A stretch of 36,097 nt of DNA from CAVZVW01 sp963778845. Its GTDB lineage: Bacteria; Actinomycetota; Actinomycetes; Actinomycetales; Kineosporiaceae. Positions 7,821-15,984 of the stretch are shown here, one piece after another. The stretch lies in contig CAVZVW010000003.1 of NCBI GenBank assembly GCA_963778845.1, positions 1-36,097 of the forward strand. The letters run 5' to 3'. How positions within the stretch are numbered: the stretch's first letter is position 1; each line of letters opens with the position of its first letter. The notes below the pieces were generated by a model. The model was not told the DNA's origin and searched no databases. It saw only the letters and a program-made list of their open reading frames with translations. Made by a program: the position numbers and the translations under genes.

Positions 7821-9022
7821 GAAGCCGCCCCGCCCGTGGGGAGGACGGCGTGCACGCGCCAGCCGCCGGTCGCGGTCGGCCCCGCCGAGATCACCCCGGC
7901 GAACATCGCCACCCGTTCGCGCATTCCGGACAGGCCGTGGCCGGCGAGGTCCCGCGCCGCCGGCGGATGGCCGACCGCGCCCCTGTCGACCACCTCCACC
8001 TCCACCCGGTCGGCGGTGCGTCGCAGCACGACATCCGTCGGGGTCTGGGGGCCGCAATGCTTCAAAGTGTTCGTGAGCGACTCCTGCACGATGCGATAGA
8101 CCGCCAGGCCCATGGTCGGCTCGAGCGGCAGGTGTGCGCCCTCGCGGACCAGGCGCACCGGCAGACCTGAGGCGCGCATGGAGGCGACGAGCGCGTCGAG
8201 GTCGCGCGCATCCGGCTGCGGCGCCGTCCCCGTGGAGTCGCCCTCCTCGCGCAGCACACCGACCATCCTGCGCAGCTCGCCGAGAGCGGTCCTCCCCGCG
8301 TCGCAGACCTCGACCATCGCCGCTTCGGCTCTCTCCGGCGCGGTCCGCACGGTGGCCCTGGCGCCCTCGGCCTGGGCGACCATGACCGCGACCGTGTGCG
8401 CGACGACGTCGTGCATCTCCCGCGCGATCCGCGCGCGCTCCTCGGCCACGGCGGCGCGGGCGAGGGCCTCTCGCTCGCGCTCCAGCCGGCTCGCCCGCTG
8501 CTCCAGCTCGGCGAGGTAGCGCCGGCGGGTGCGCATGTTCTGCCCGGCAAGCCAGGCGGCCACCACCACTGCTGCGGGCGGGATCAGCCCGAGGTAGCTG
8601 ACGTCGCGGGTCGACCGCACCGACAACCACGCAAGCACCGCCCCGAGCAGCCCCACGCCCAGGGCCGGTGCCGACCAGCGGCGCGAGGCGTAGGCCGAGA
8701 TGGAGTACAGCGCCGCGACCACCGCCAGGTCGTAAGCGCCGATCCGGGGCGTCGTCAGCCACTGCACGAAGGCCGCCAGCGTGACGACGGCGAAGACCTG
8801 CACGGGGTACCTGCGGCGCAGCACGAGCGGTGCCGTCAGGGCGAGGCTCAGCGGCAGCCTCGCGAGGTCGCCCGTCGACGCCCACGTCGGCGTCGAGATG
8901 GCGAACAGGAAGGCCGCGAGCGCGCCGTCCACGAGGACGGGGCGCCGCCACCATGCCGGGCCGGGGGCCACACTCACCAGGCTACGGCCGCGACGGCGAC
9001 GGGTGTGGGCCGTGGAGGCCAC
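7817..9022 (-). CDS. NarL-type sensor histidine kinase (HisKA_3)
   Basis: A 401-residue membrane histidine kinase. The N-terminal 160 residues hold four or five hydrophobic segments with only short loops, so sensing probably occurs within the membrane, as in kinases partnered with ABC exporters. After a coiled-coil linker (166-195) comes the HisKA_3 dimerisation domain IAREMHDVVAHTVAVMVAQ with phospho-acceptor H204. The HATPase domain follows, with NTLKHC as N box and GHGLSGMRERV as G box. Start is GTG 9022, two bases after the permease stop; it lacks a strong own ribosome-binding site and probably relies on coupling. It phosphorylates the regulator encoded downstream with a 4-base overlap. 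Confidence 0.95.
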   Translation of the reverse strand: MASTAHTRRRRGRSLVSVAPGPAWWRRPVLVDGALAAFLFAISTPTWASTGDLARLPLSLALTAPLVLRRRYPVQVFAVVTLAAFVQWLTTPRIGAYDLAVVAALYSISAYASRRWSAPALGVGLLGAVLAWLSVRSTRDVSYLGLIPPAAVVVAAWLAGQNMRTRRRYLAELEQRASRLEREREALARAAVAEERARIAREMHDVVAHTVAVMVAQAEGARATVRTAPERAEAAMVEVCDAGRTALGELRRMVGVLREEGDSTGTAPQPDARDLDALVASMRASGLPVRLVREGAHLPLEPTMGLAVYRIVQESLTNTLKHCGPQTPTDVVLRRTADRVEVEVVDRGAVGHPPAARDLAGHGLSGMRERVAMFAGVISAGPTATGGWRVHAVLPTGGAAS

Positions 9023-9024
9023 CG

Positions 9025-9870
9025 TCAGGCGTCACGCCGCTGCAGCGCGACCCCACCCGCGACCAGGGCGACAGCCGCATACCCGAACAGCACGCCGAGA
9101 CCCGCCCAGGGCCCGAAACGGTTGGGCTCCGCGTGCGCCTGGATGACGGCCAGACCGGCGTTGAGCGGGATCCACCGGTCGACGTTGACCTGCCAGTCGC
9201 TGGGCAGGAAGCTGGTGAGGATCGGCAGCACGAGCATCAGGCCGAAGAGGGTGCTGATCGCCGCCGCCGTGTGCCGCATCAGCGCCGCCAACCCGAGGCC
9301 GAGCAGCGCAACGGCCACGAGGAACAGCGCGGCGCCGTAGACGACCCGCGGCACCCCGGCCGCGGAGAACGTCGTCTGGATGTGCTTGCGCGCCAGGATC
9401 GACTGTGCCGCAAGGAAGGCGGTGGTCGTGGTCGCGGCGGCCACGACCAGTGCAGTGACGGTGAACGTCACGATCTTCGTGCCGTAGACGACCAGTCGTT
9501 GCGGCGTCGCGGACAGGGTCGCCCGGATCGTCCCGGTGGAGTACTCCGCGCTCATCGCCAGCACGCCGAGCGCGCCGATCACGAGCTGGGCGAAGAGCAC
9601 CCCGCTCACGCTGAAGGTGGCCGGTTGGAAGGTCAGCCGTCGCTGCGGCTCCATGCGGTCCCAGCGGCTGACCGTGCCGAAGGCGATGAGGACGGCGAAG
9701 CCGACGCCCACAATGGCCGTGGCCAGCAGCGAGAACACGGTGGACCGGACGCTGCGCAGCTTGGTCCACTCGGCGGCGAGGTTGCCGGCGACCTGCCTGG
9801 GCAGCCCCGGCTGCGCGACGGTGGGGACGTCGGCCCGGGCTGCGTCGAGTGTCGTCATCGAGATCGTCAC
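9025..9870 (-). CDS. ABC transporter permease (ABC-2 type)
   Basis: A 281-residue inner-membrane permease with about six hydrophobic helices. Recognisable landmarks are AAEWTKLRSVRSTVFSLL, the conserved cytosolic entry helix of ABC-2 permeases, and MSAEYSTGTIRATL, the coupling segment contacting the ATPase. It ends VALVAGGVALQRRDA. Start taken as GTG 9870, overlapping the ATPase stop as GTGA; an ATG four codons later (9858) is the alternative. With the preceding ATPase it forms a DrrAB/bacitracin-type exporter, presumably a homodimer of this single permease. Substrate unknown: such systems move peptides, lipids or drugs, or act mainly as sensors for the attached two-component pair. Confidence 0.93.
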   Translation of the reverse strand: MTISMTTLDAARADVPTVAQPGLPRQVAGNLAAEWTKLRSVRSTVFSLLATAIVGVGFAVLIAFGTVSRWDRMEPQRRLTFQPATFSVSGVLFAQLVIGALGVLAMSAEYSTGTIRATLSATPQRLVVYGTKIVTFTVTALVVAAATTTTAFLAAQSILARKHIQTTFSAAGVPRVVYGAALFLVAVALLGLGLAALMRHTAAAISTLFGLMLVLPILTSFLPSDWQVNVDRWIPLNAGLAVIQAHAEPNRFGPWAGLGVLFGYAAVALVAGGVALQRRDA

Positions 9871-10799
9871 TGCTCCGTTGGGGTGGGGTCGGCCAGGGTG
9901 TGACCGTGGAAGTCGACGCTGTCGGCCGTCAGCTCCATGAACGCCTGCTCGAGAGACGCCTGCTGGGGCGTCAGCTCGTGCAGGACCACCTGGTGGTCCG
10001 CGGCGACCTTGCCGATGAGAGGGGAGTCCAGACCCTCGACGAGCAGGGTGCCGTCTGGTTCCTCGGTGACCCGCGAGCCCGCCTCGATCAGGGCGGTGCG
10101 CAGCGTCGGCTGGTCGGCGGACCGCACGAGGACCTGCCTGCCGGAGGCCCGCCGCACGAACTCCTCGACAGTGGTGTCGGCGATCAGGCGCCCCCGACCG
10201 ATCACGACCAGCCGGTCGGCGGTCAGGGACATCTCGGCCATGAGGTGGCTGGACACGAGGACCGCGCGCCCTTCGGCGGCGTACGCCTTGAGCAGCGTGC
10301 GCACCCAGATGATCCCCTCGGGGTCCAGTCCGTTGACAGGCTCGTCGAACACCATGGTCGGCGGGTCGCCGAGAAGCGCCGCGGCGATCCCGAGGCGCTG
10401 CCCCATGCCCAGGGAGAACGTGCCGGCCCTCTTGCGCGCCACCGACTCCAGCCCGACCTGCTCCAGCACCTCGCTCACCCTGCGTCGGTGGATCCCGTTG
10501 CTGCGCGCGAGGAACAGCAGGTGGTTGTACGCCGACCGCCCAGGGTGCACGGCCTTGGCCTCCAGCAGCGAGCCGACCTCGGTCAGCGGCGCGCGGTCGT
10601 CGGCGTAGCGGTGCCCGTTCACCCGCACCCGGCCGGCCGTCGGGCGGTCCAGCCCGACGATCGCGCGCATCGTCGTCGACTTGCCCGCGCCGTTGGGACC
10701 GAGGAAGCCGGTCACCTTGCCGGGCTCGACGTCGAAGGACAGGTCGTCGACCGCCAGGGTGGTCCCGTAGCGCTTCGACAGCCCTCGGATCTCGATCAC
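9867..10799 (-). CDS. ABC transporter ATP-binding protein
   Basis: A 310-residue cytosolic ATPase. Motifs: Walker A GPNGAGKST at 34-42, Q-loop region around EVGSLLEAKAVHPG, signature LGMGQR at 130-135 (LSGGQ degenerate), Walker B TMVFDEP at 148-154 and switch His in SSHLMAE. Residues from about 220 form an accessory C-terminal domain seen in drug/bacitracin exporters. The DEPVNGLDPEGI motif, with Asn in place of Ala or Thr, is typical of this lineage. Start GTG 10799 with GGGAGA about six bases upstream; first gene of the four-gene operon reading left. It powers the adjacent ABC-2 permease. Confidence 0.95.
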   Translation of the reverse strand: MIEIRGLSKRYGTTLAVDDLSFDVEPGKVTGFLGPNGAGKSTTMRAIVGLDRPTAGRVRVNGHRYADDRAPLTEVGSLLEAKAVHPGRSAYNHLLFLARSNGIHRRRVSEVLEQVGLESVARKRAGTFSLGMGQRLGIAAALLGDPPTMVFDEPVNGLDPEGIIWVRTLLKAYAAEGRAVLVSSHLMAEMSLTADRLVVIGRGRLIADTTVEEFVRRASGRQVLVRSADQPTLRTALIEAGSRVTEEPDGTLLVEGLDSPLIGKVAADHQVVLHELTPQQASLEQAFMELTADSVDFHGHTLADPTPTEQ

Positions 10800-10944
10800 G
10801 CGTGTCTCCCTCGTCTGGGAGCCTCGACGTTAGGCGACGCGGACGCCGTGCTTCGCCCGCCGTGCGGACGAGCCCGGGGTCATCCCCGAGGACGACGCCG
10901 CGCCGTCGCACCACCGCGAATAGCTCCATTTCGGTTGACGCGGG

Positions 10945-10965
10945 ACCTCCTGGGGTCTAGGAGGT
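10945..10965. promoter_or_regulatory. Dyad ACCTCCT-N7-AGGAGGT in divergent promoter region
   Basis: Seven-base arms (10945-10951 and 10959-10965) are perfect reverse complements around a seven-base spacer. The dyad lies between the exporter operon (start 10799) and the protease gene (start 11034). A TTGACG hexamer ends five bases before it, so the dyad would overlap a promoter reading toward the protease. It could bind the NarL-type regulator encoded in the operon, but the only evidence is position and symmetry. Confidence 0.35.
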
Positions 10966-11033
10966 ATCTCGGCAGATCACGGACCCTCCTGGACGCGGGG
11001 GCACGTCGTCCGGTGAGTACCGAGGGAGGGCGC

Positions 11034-12626
11034 ATGGCCACGAGCGAGCAACCGGCAAAGCCCGCAGCATCCGACGTCGCCGCACGTCCCCCGCGTCGAG
11101 CCCCGCGGTCGAAGGTGTCGACAGCGCTGAGCCCGGGCGCCCCGAACGGCGCCCCGAACGGCGCCCGGCCCGCGGTCGCCATGCTGGGCGAGCGCAATGC
11201 CGTGCTCATCGAGGTGAACCTCGCCGGGCCCTGGACGCGCCGCCAGGTGCTCGATGTCCACTTTCCCCGGTTCTACGACACCTGGCGCCGGGGCCGGCGG
11301 CGCGCGCGCGACGTCCGCGGCCGCCCAGCACTGCGCATCGGGGACAAGTACCTCCGCGTGGCACTCGCACCCGATGAGATCACCGACCTGGTCGCCGCGG
11401 ACGAGCGTGACAACGAGCATCCCTTGATCCACCGGGTGTGGGCCGACTACGTGCTGCACGCCCACATCGACCGGTCCACGCGTACGGTCAAGGCCGATGC
11501 CGCCGGTCGCGTCTTCTCAGCCGACGGTGCCGGCATCACGTGGGCGGTGCTCGACTCGGGCATCCACCGCGAGCATCCGCACTTCGCCACCCACAACACA
11601 TTCGCCGACACCGAGCAGCTCTGTGCGGACTTCACCTACCTCACCGACGACCAGACCCAGCCCGACGGGCACGAGACCCAGCCGTGGGGCACGCCGTTCC
11701 AGGACGACGTCGGCCACGGCACGCACGTCGCGGGCATCATCGCCGGCGGACTGCCGGACGACGCCGAGGCAGTCGTGCTGCAGACGCATGACGACGATGT
11801 GACCGGTGCGCCGGTCTCGAGCATTCGCCGCGACCATGGCCGGCTCGCGGGCATCGCCCCCATGACGCGCCTCATCAGCATCAAGGTGCTCGCCCCCGAC
11901 GGCAGCGGCCAGGCCCGCACCACGAGCTCGGCGCTCATCCAGGCGCTGCGCTACGTGCGGCACGAGCTCAACAGCGACGGCGACCCCAGCTGCGTGCAGG
12001 GGGTGAACATGTCGCTGGGCTGTCGCTGGGACCCTGCCGACTACGCGGCCGGTCAGAGCCCGGTGTGCCAGGCCGTGAACCAGCTCGTGGACTCCGGGGT
12101 GGTGGTCGTCGTCTCGGCGGGCAACGAGGGATATGCGGGGGAACGGCAGGACGACACCCGCGGGCACGGCGTCATGTCCAGCATCACGGACCCGGCCAAC
12201 GCCGAGCTCGCCGTGACGGTCGGCGCGACCCATCGCGACCACCCGCACACCTACGGCATCTGGTACCAGTCCTCGAAGGGGCCGACGTGGGACGGGCGGG
12301 CCAAGCCCGATCTCGTAGCCCCGGGAGAGGCGGTGTGCTCGGCCGCCGCGCCTTCGCTCCCGACGCGCGCCTCGGCGTCCGCCACGCTGAGCCCGCTGCT
12401 GGCCGACTCGACCGCCGCCGTCTACGCCGAGGACAGCGGGACCTCGATGGCCGCGCCGCACGTCTCGGGTGCCATCGCCGGCTTCCTCTCGGTGCGCCGG
12501 GAGTTCATCGGGCAGCCGCGCGAGGTGAAGGCCCGCTTCAGCGCTGCCGCCACCGACCTGGGCCGAGACCGGTTCTACCAGGGCCACGGGCTGCTCGATG
12601 CCCTGCGAGTGCTCGACGACTGCTGA
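11034..12626 (+). CDS. S8 (subtilisin-like) serine peptidase, no signal peptide
   Basis: A 530-residue subtilase. The catalytic triad is complete: D174 in WAVLDSGI, H228 in GHGTHVAG, S471 in SGTSMAAPHVSG; oxyanion Asn is N364 in SAGNEG. The N-terminal 50 residues are a disordered Ala/Pro/Arg stretch with a short repeat (GAPNGAPNGA), followed by a roughly 100-residue domain (VLIEVNLAGPWTRRQV...DEITDLVAADER) that I do not recognise and that could be an inhibitory or recognition module. There is no signal peptide or membrane anchor, so it should act in the cytosol, unlike most actinobacterial subtilases. Start ATG 11034 is preceded by GAGGGAGGG. The alpha/beta-hydrolase gene follows by 98 bases on the same strand and is probably co-transcribed. 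Confidence 0.93.
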   Translation: MATSEQPAKPAASDVAARPPRRAPRSKVSTALSPGAPNGAPNGARPAVAMLGERNAVLIEVNLAGPWTRRQVLDVHFPRFYDTWRRGRRRARDVRGRPALRIGDKYLRVALAPDEITDLVAADERDNEHPLIHRVWADYVLHAHIDRSTRTVKADAAGRVFSADGAGITWAVLDSGIHREHPHFATHNTFADTEQLCADFTYLTDDQTQPDGHETQPWGTPFQDDVGHGTHVAGIIAGGLPDDAEAVVLQTHDDDVTGAPVSSIRRDHGRLAGIAPMTRLISIKVLAPDGSGQARTTSSALIQALRYVRHELNSDGDPSCVQGVNMSLGCRWDPADYAAGQSPVCQAVNQLVDSGVVVVVSAGNEGYAGERQDDTRGHGVMSSITDPANAELAVTVGATHRDHPHTYGIWYQSSKGPTWDGRAKPDLVAPGEAVCSAAAPSLPTRASASATLSPLLADSTAAVYAEDSGTSMAAPHVSGAIAGFLSVRREFIGQPREVKARFSAAATDLGRDRFYQGHGLLDALRVLDDC

Positions 12627-12724
12627 CCCCGCCCCCGCCGTCCGCCCGCACCCCGTCCACGGCACGCCCCGTCCAGCGCACCCGCCGTCCACCGCACAGC
12701 GGGGCATCATCGAAAGGACCACCG

Positions 12725-14002
12725 ATGACTGACATGATCGCCGGCCACCCGTTCTGGAGGGTTGTCTTCGACAAGGACGGCGCCTGCACGACCGACGGCG
12801 GGCTGCCTGCCGAGCTTGCCGGCTCCGGCGTCACCGACCTGTTCATGTTCTCGCACGGCTGGGGCAACGAGACCCACGATGCGGAGTCGCTGTACCAGGG
12901 GATGTTCCCGCTCGTCGCGCAGGCGGCGGCACAGGCCCTGCCCGGGCGCACCGTGGGGTTCGCGGGGGTGTTCTGGCCCTCGATCGAGTTCCCCCAGGAC
13001 AAGCCGCCGGCTGGTCCGGCCGCGGACGCCGCGCACGCCGCCGCCGCGACCCCGTCCGGTGCCGAGATGGCTGCGACCATGGCGCCGGCCTTCAGCGCTG
13101 CCCAGCGACCGGTGCTCGACCGGCTGGGCGAGCTCGCCGACCAGCAGCCGAAGGACGGCGCCCAGCTCAAGGAGTTCCAGACCCTGCTCGGGCAGCTGAC
13201 GACGAGCACCGGTGAGATGGCACCCGAGGACGCCGGTGAGCGGCAGATCCTCGCCGGCCGCCCGGCCGCGGTGTTCGGCACGTTGTCGACGCTGTCGAAG
13301 GCGAGCAGCGGGGATGCCGAGGGGCTCGGGGACGTGTTCACGACCCTGTGGCACGGCGCCATCGAGGCCTGGCGCGCGACGTCCTTCTACGAGATGAAGG
13401 GTCGCGCCGGTACGGTCGGCAAGGTGGGCCTCGGCCCGTTCGTCTCGGGGCTGGCGGCCGCGCACCCCGGGCTCAGCGTGCACCTGGCCGGCCACAGCTT
13501 CGGCGCCCGCGTGGTGTCCTTCGCGCTGGCGGGTCTTACCAACGTGCCCGCCGGTGGTGCCAGCCCGGTCAAGTCGCTGGTGCTGGTGCAGGGTGCGTTC
13601 AGCCACTACGCGTTCACGAACCCGCTGCCCTGGGGCGGGCATGGCGCGCTGGCCGGGATGCAGGCACACGTGGACGGTCCGCTCCTGGCCACCTTCTCGA
13701 GCAACGACCGTGCAGTGGGCTGGTGGTATCCGGCAGCCAGCCTGCTCTCGCACACAGACAGCGAGTCGGCCGCCGACCTCGCGAAGCGGTGGATGGCGAT
13801 GGGTGCCGACGGCTACCAGGTCACCGGCGTCTCGCGGCAGTCCCTGGCCCCCAGTGGCCACGACTACGGCTTCGCCAACGGCTCCTTCTACAGCCTCGAC
13901 TCCAGCGCTGTCATCGCGAACATGGCCAACGGGTTCGCCGGCGCACACAGCGATATCAAGCATCCTGAGGTGGCATGGGCCATGGCGAATGCCGCGCGGT
14001 GA
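12725..14002 (+). CDS. Alpha/beta-hydrolase-like protein
   Basis: A 425-residue protein with an alpha/beta-hydrolase pattern: an early strand ending in LFMFSHGWGN (40-48, oxyanion-hole-like HGxG), then the nucleophile elbow GHSFG (256-260, Ser258) after VHLAG, a later SSNDRAVGW segment (Asp328) and a C-terminal His (413 in IKHPEVAW or 408) as possible third member. Between them lies an unusually long helical, Ala-rich insertion (about 90-240), so the lid is much larger than in simple esterases. No signal peptide, so cytosolic. Start ATG 12725 has AAAGGA seven bases upstream. It follows the intracellular subtilase and likely acts with it. Could be a lipase, thioesterase or non-enzymatic partner; the substrate cannot be read from the sequence. 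Confidence 0.75.
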   Translation: MTDMIAGHPFWRVVFDKDGACTTDGGLPAELAGSGVTDLFMFSHGWGNETHDAESLYQGMFPLVAQAAAQALPGRTVGFAGVFWPSIEFPQDKPPAGPAADAAHAAAATPSGAEMAATMAPAFSAAQRPVLDRLGELADQQPKDGAQLKEFQTLLGQLTTSTGEMAPEDAGERQILAGRPAAVFGTLSTLSKASSGDAEGLGDVFTTLWHGAIEAWRATSFYEMKGRAGTVGKVGLGPFVSGLAAAHPGLSVHLAGHSFGARVVSFALAGLTNVPAGGASPVKSLVLVQGAFSHYAFTNPLPWGGHGALAGMQAHVDGPLLATFSSNDRAVGWWYPAASLLSHTDSESAADLAKRWMAMGADGYQVTGVSRQSLAPSGHDYGFANGSFYSLDSSAVIANMANGFAGAHSDIKHPEVAWAMANAAR

Positions 14003-14078
14003 GGCCACGTGAGCGCAGGCTCTGAGATCGCAGCCCTCACCTGCGCGCTGGCAGGCCCTGCACACGTTCCGTGGCGCG

Positions 14079-15623
14079 TCACCCCTTCGTCGAGGCAGTC
14101 GACCCGGTAGGGGTCGCGCGCGTCGAGGGGGTGACCGAGGGCTGCTCGACGGGGATGCACCCCTCCACCGACGGCGCCGGGGAAGGGGCCATCAGCCGGG
14201 TCGTCAGCGGCACGGGCCGCATCGTCTTGTACTTGGCTCCGAGAACCAGGTCGACGGTCGAACCCTCACGCGAGTCGTCCAGCTCGAGCGTGACGGCGCC
14301 GATCACCTGGGCGGCGACCGTGCGCGCCTGCATCAGGCCGTCAGGCCCGTATCGGACGACGGCCGCGCCCTTGATCGTGGCGTTGAGCGGGTCGTTGGCG
14401 GGCAGTTCCGGGATCACGAAGCCGCGCTTGTGCAGCTCGCGTGCCACGGACTGCGCCAGCCCACGCCGGTTGGTCCCGTTGTAGACGTTGACCCTCGTGC
14501 CACGCACAGGTGCAGCCGTCGGGCTGGCCACCGGGCACGGCGGGCCGACCTTGTGCTGGCCCCAGGATGCCGGGAGGGCCCAGTCGCCCTGGTAGAGCTT
14601 GTAGCCGGCGACGCCCATTGCCAGGACGATGCCGAAGAGCGCGAGAAAGGTGATCGTCTGTCGGATGTGCCGGCGCCGCGGGCCGGTGCCGAACGGCACC
14701 GTGGCCGGGACGATCGTGGGGACCGGAGGCACGCGCAGCTCAGCGGGTGGCTCCTCCGGCGTCTGCTGCCAGGACGCGACCACCTCGGCTGTTACCGGCA
14801 CCGACGTCGTCGCCCATTCACGGGCGACGCTCTCCTCGACGTCAGTCGTCTCCGAGCCGGTGGGCCCCGCTACGGCCGGACTCGGGTCCAGGGGGACCGG
14901 GCTGGGCTCAACCCGAGCCGCGGCCGCGGCGCCCGTCTCGTCGCCAACTGTTGCGCCGGCAGCATCGGCGACCTCGGCGGCGGCGACCTCGGCGGCGGCG
15001 ACCTCGGCGGCGGCGACCTCGGCGGCGGCCGCCGGCGCGATCGCCGCGTCGTCGTCGGCTGGAGGTTCGCCTGCCGCGGGCGCCCCGCCGCCTGCCTCAG
15101 CTTCGGCTACGGGTTCGGGGTCTGGGCTCGTTTCGGCGGTGTCGGCCTCTGCCTCGGGTCGGGCGTCGGGCTCGGCCGGGGCCTCGGCCTCGACCTCGGC
15201 GTCGGCCTCAGCCGCGGGTTCGTCGTCGGCTCTCGGCTCGGTCTCGGTCTCGGCCTCGGGTTCGCTGGGGGCGGCGTCCTCGGGCTCGGGCTGGGCCTCG
15301 ACGTCGGCGTCGGCCTCAGCCGCGGGTTCGTCGTCGGCTCTCGGCTCGGGCTCGGTCTCGGGTTCGCTGGGGGCGGCGCCCTCGGGCTCGGGCTCGGCGT
15401 CGGGCTCAGACGCCGGCTCGCTCGTGGCCGCCGGCTCGTCGTCCCCCGACTCGGCTGCTGATGGCTCGGTTCCTGATGACTCGGTTCCTGATGACTCGGT
15501 TCCCGATGACTCAGCAGAGGCCGTGGAGGAGGACGGCGACTCCGCCGGCGCCGAACCAGCGTCGGCGGCAGCGGTCGGAGAACCGGTAGGCGTGGTGCCG
15601 TCCGGCTCTGGGTCCCCGGTCAC
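14079..15623 (-). CDS. LytR C-terminal-domain membrane protein with acidic repeat region
   Basis: A 514-residue protein. Residues 1-315 are acidic, rich in Glu/Pro/Ala/Ser and highly repetitive (SSGTE triplet, a duplicated 36-residue unit, four AAAEV units). A single membrane helix (about residues 333-355, FLALFGIVLAMGVAGYKLY) follows an Arg-rich stop signal, and the last 150 residues match the LytR_C domain (VRGTRVNVYNGTNRRGLAQSVARELHKRGFVI...). The topology would put the repeats inside the cell and LytR_C outside, near the wall. Start GTG 15623 has GGAGGAG six bases upstream and lies three bases after the stop of the small protein gene, so the two are co-translated. LytR_C proteins are associated with cell-envelope assembly; the precise role here is unknown. 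Confidence 0.85.
   Translation of the reverse strand: MTGDPEPDGTTPTGSPTAAADAGSAPAESPSSSTASAESSGTESSGTESSGTEPSAAESGDDEPAATSEPASEPDAEPEPEGAAPSEPETEPEPRADDEPAAEADADVEAQPEPEDAAPSEPEAETETEPRADDEPAAEADAEVEAEAPAEPDARPEAEADTAETSPDPEPVAEAEAGGGAPAAGEPPADDDAAIAPAAAAEVAAAEVAAAEVAAAEVADAAGATVGDETGAAAAARVEPSPVPLDPSPAVAGPTGSETTDVEESVAREWATTSVPVTAEVVASWQQTPEEPPAELRVPPVPTIVPATVPFGTGPRRRHIRQTITFLALFGIVLAMGVAGYKLYQGDWALPASWGQHKVGPPCPVASPTAAPVRGTRVNVYNGTNRRGLAQSVARELHKRGFVIPELPANDPLNATIKGAAVVRYGPDGLMQARTVAAQVIGAVTLELDDSREGSTVDLVLGAKYKTMRPVPLTTRLMAPSPAPSVEGCIPVEQPSVTPSTRATPTGSTASTKG
14968..15027. repeat. Four 15-bp tandem repeats inside LytR_C gene
   Basis: Four exact copies of the 15-base unit GCGACCTCGGCGGCG, in frame, encoding repeated AAAEV in the acidic region of the LytR_C protein (minus strand). 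Copy number is likely to vary between strains through slippage. No length change would break the frame. Confidence 0.9.
15188..15397. repeat. Duplicated unit of about 105 bp inside LytR_C gene
   Basis: A 53-base core at 15188-15240 recurs at 15296-15348 with one difference, and the similarity continues with a small in-frame indel through about 15397. It encodes the duplicated segment around PRADDEPAAEADA. A further 15-base repeat (SSGTE, three copies) lies near 15463-15510. These point to repeated unequal exchange in the disordered region. Confidence 0.85.
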
Positions 15624-15626
15624 CGA

Positions 15627-15926
15627 TCACTCCTCCAACACGAACACGCGTGCATGCAGTACAGAACGCTGGGCGAGTGCCGCGCGGACGGCGCGGTGGA
15701 GCCCGTCCTCCAGGTACAGGGTGCCTTGCCACTGGATGACGTGTGCGAAGAGGTCGCCGTAGAACGTCGAGTCCTCGGAGAGAAGCTGGGCCAGGTCGAG
15801 CGTGCGTTTGGTGGTGACGAGCTCGTCGAGGCGGACCTGGCGCGGTGCGACCTCGGACCACTGACGAGGCGTCGTGATGCCGTGGTCCGGATACGGACGC
15901 CGGTCCCCGACCGCCTTGAAGATCAC
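15627..15926 (-). CDS. Small conserved actinobacterial protein
   Basis: A 99-residue protein with the striking conserved text MIFKAVGDRRPYPDHGI, VRLDELVTTKRTLDL, DSTFYGDLFAHVIQWQGTLYLEDGLHRAVRAAL. I recognise it as widespread in actinobacteria next to LytR_C genes but know no established function; some databases label such proteins antitoxin-like, which I do not trust. The LYLEDGLHRAVRA motif resembles the xDGxHR motif of ParB/sulfiredoxin-fold proteins, so a nucleotide-binding role is possible. Start GTG 15926. The LytR_C gene begins three bases after its stop with its ribosome-binding site inside this gene, so the two are one unit. Confidence 0.8.
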   Translation of the reverse strand: MIFKAVGDRRPYPDHGITTPRQWSEVAPRQVRLDELVTTKRTLDLAQLLSEDSTFYGDLFAHVIQWQGTLYLEDGLHRAVRAALAQRSVLHARVFVLEE

Positions 15927-15984
15927 CCGTACGAGTGTAAGACCTGGCTCGCGGCGGGTCGGGAGCGCGGCACGCGCACGCCTG

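Noticed and set aside
7158..8954. A 598-codon frame that looks like a fusion ending in the response regulator
   Set aside because: Its first 380 codons are an out-of-frame reading of the kinase. The true regulator starts at GTG 7820 overlapping the kinase stop.
9849..12626. A 925-codon frame for the protease that begins inside the exporter operon
   Set aside because: The upstream half is antisense low-complexity text. ATG 11034 has a good ribosome-binding site and starts homologous-looking protein.
12627..12724. CGTCC-rich direct repeats between the protease and hydrolase genes
   Set aside because: Low-complexity C-rich spacer; no dyad or promoter element visible.
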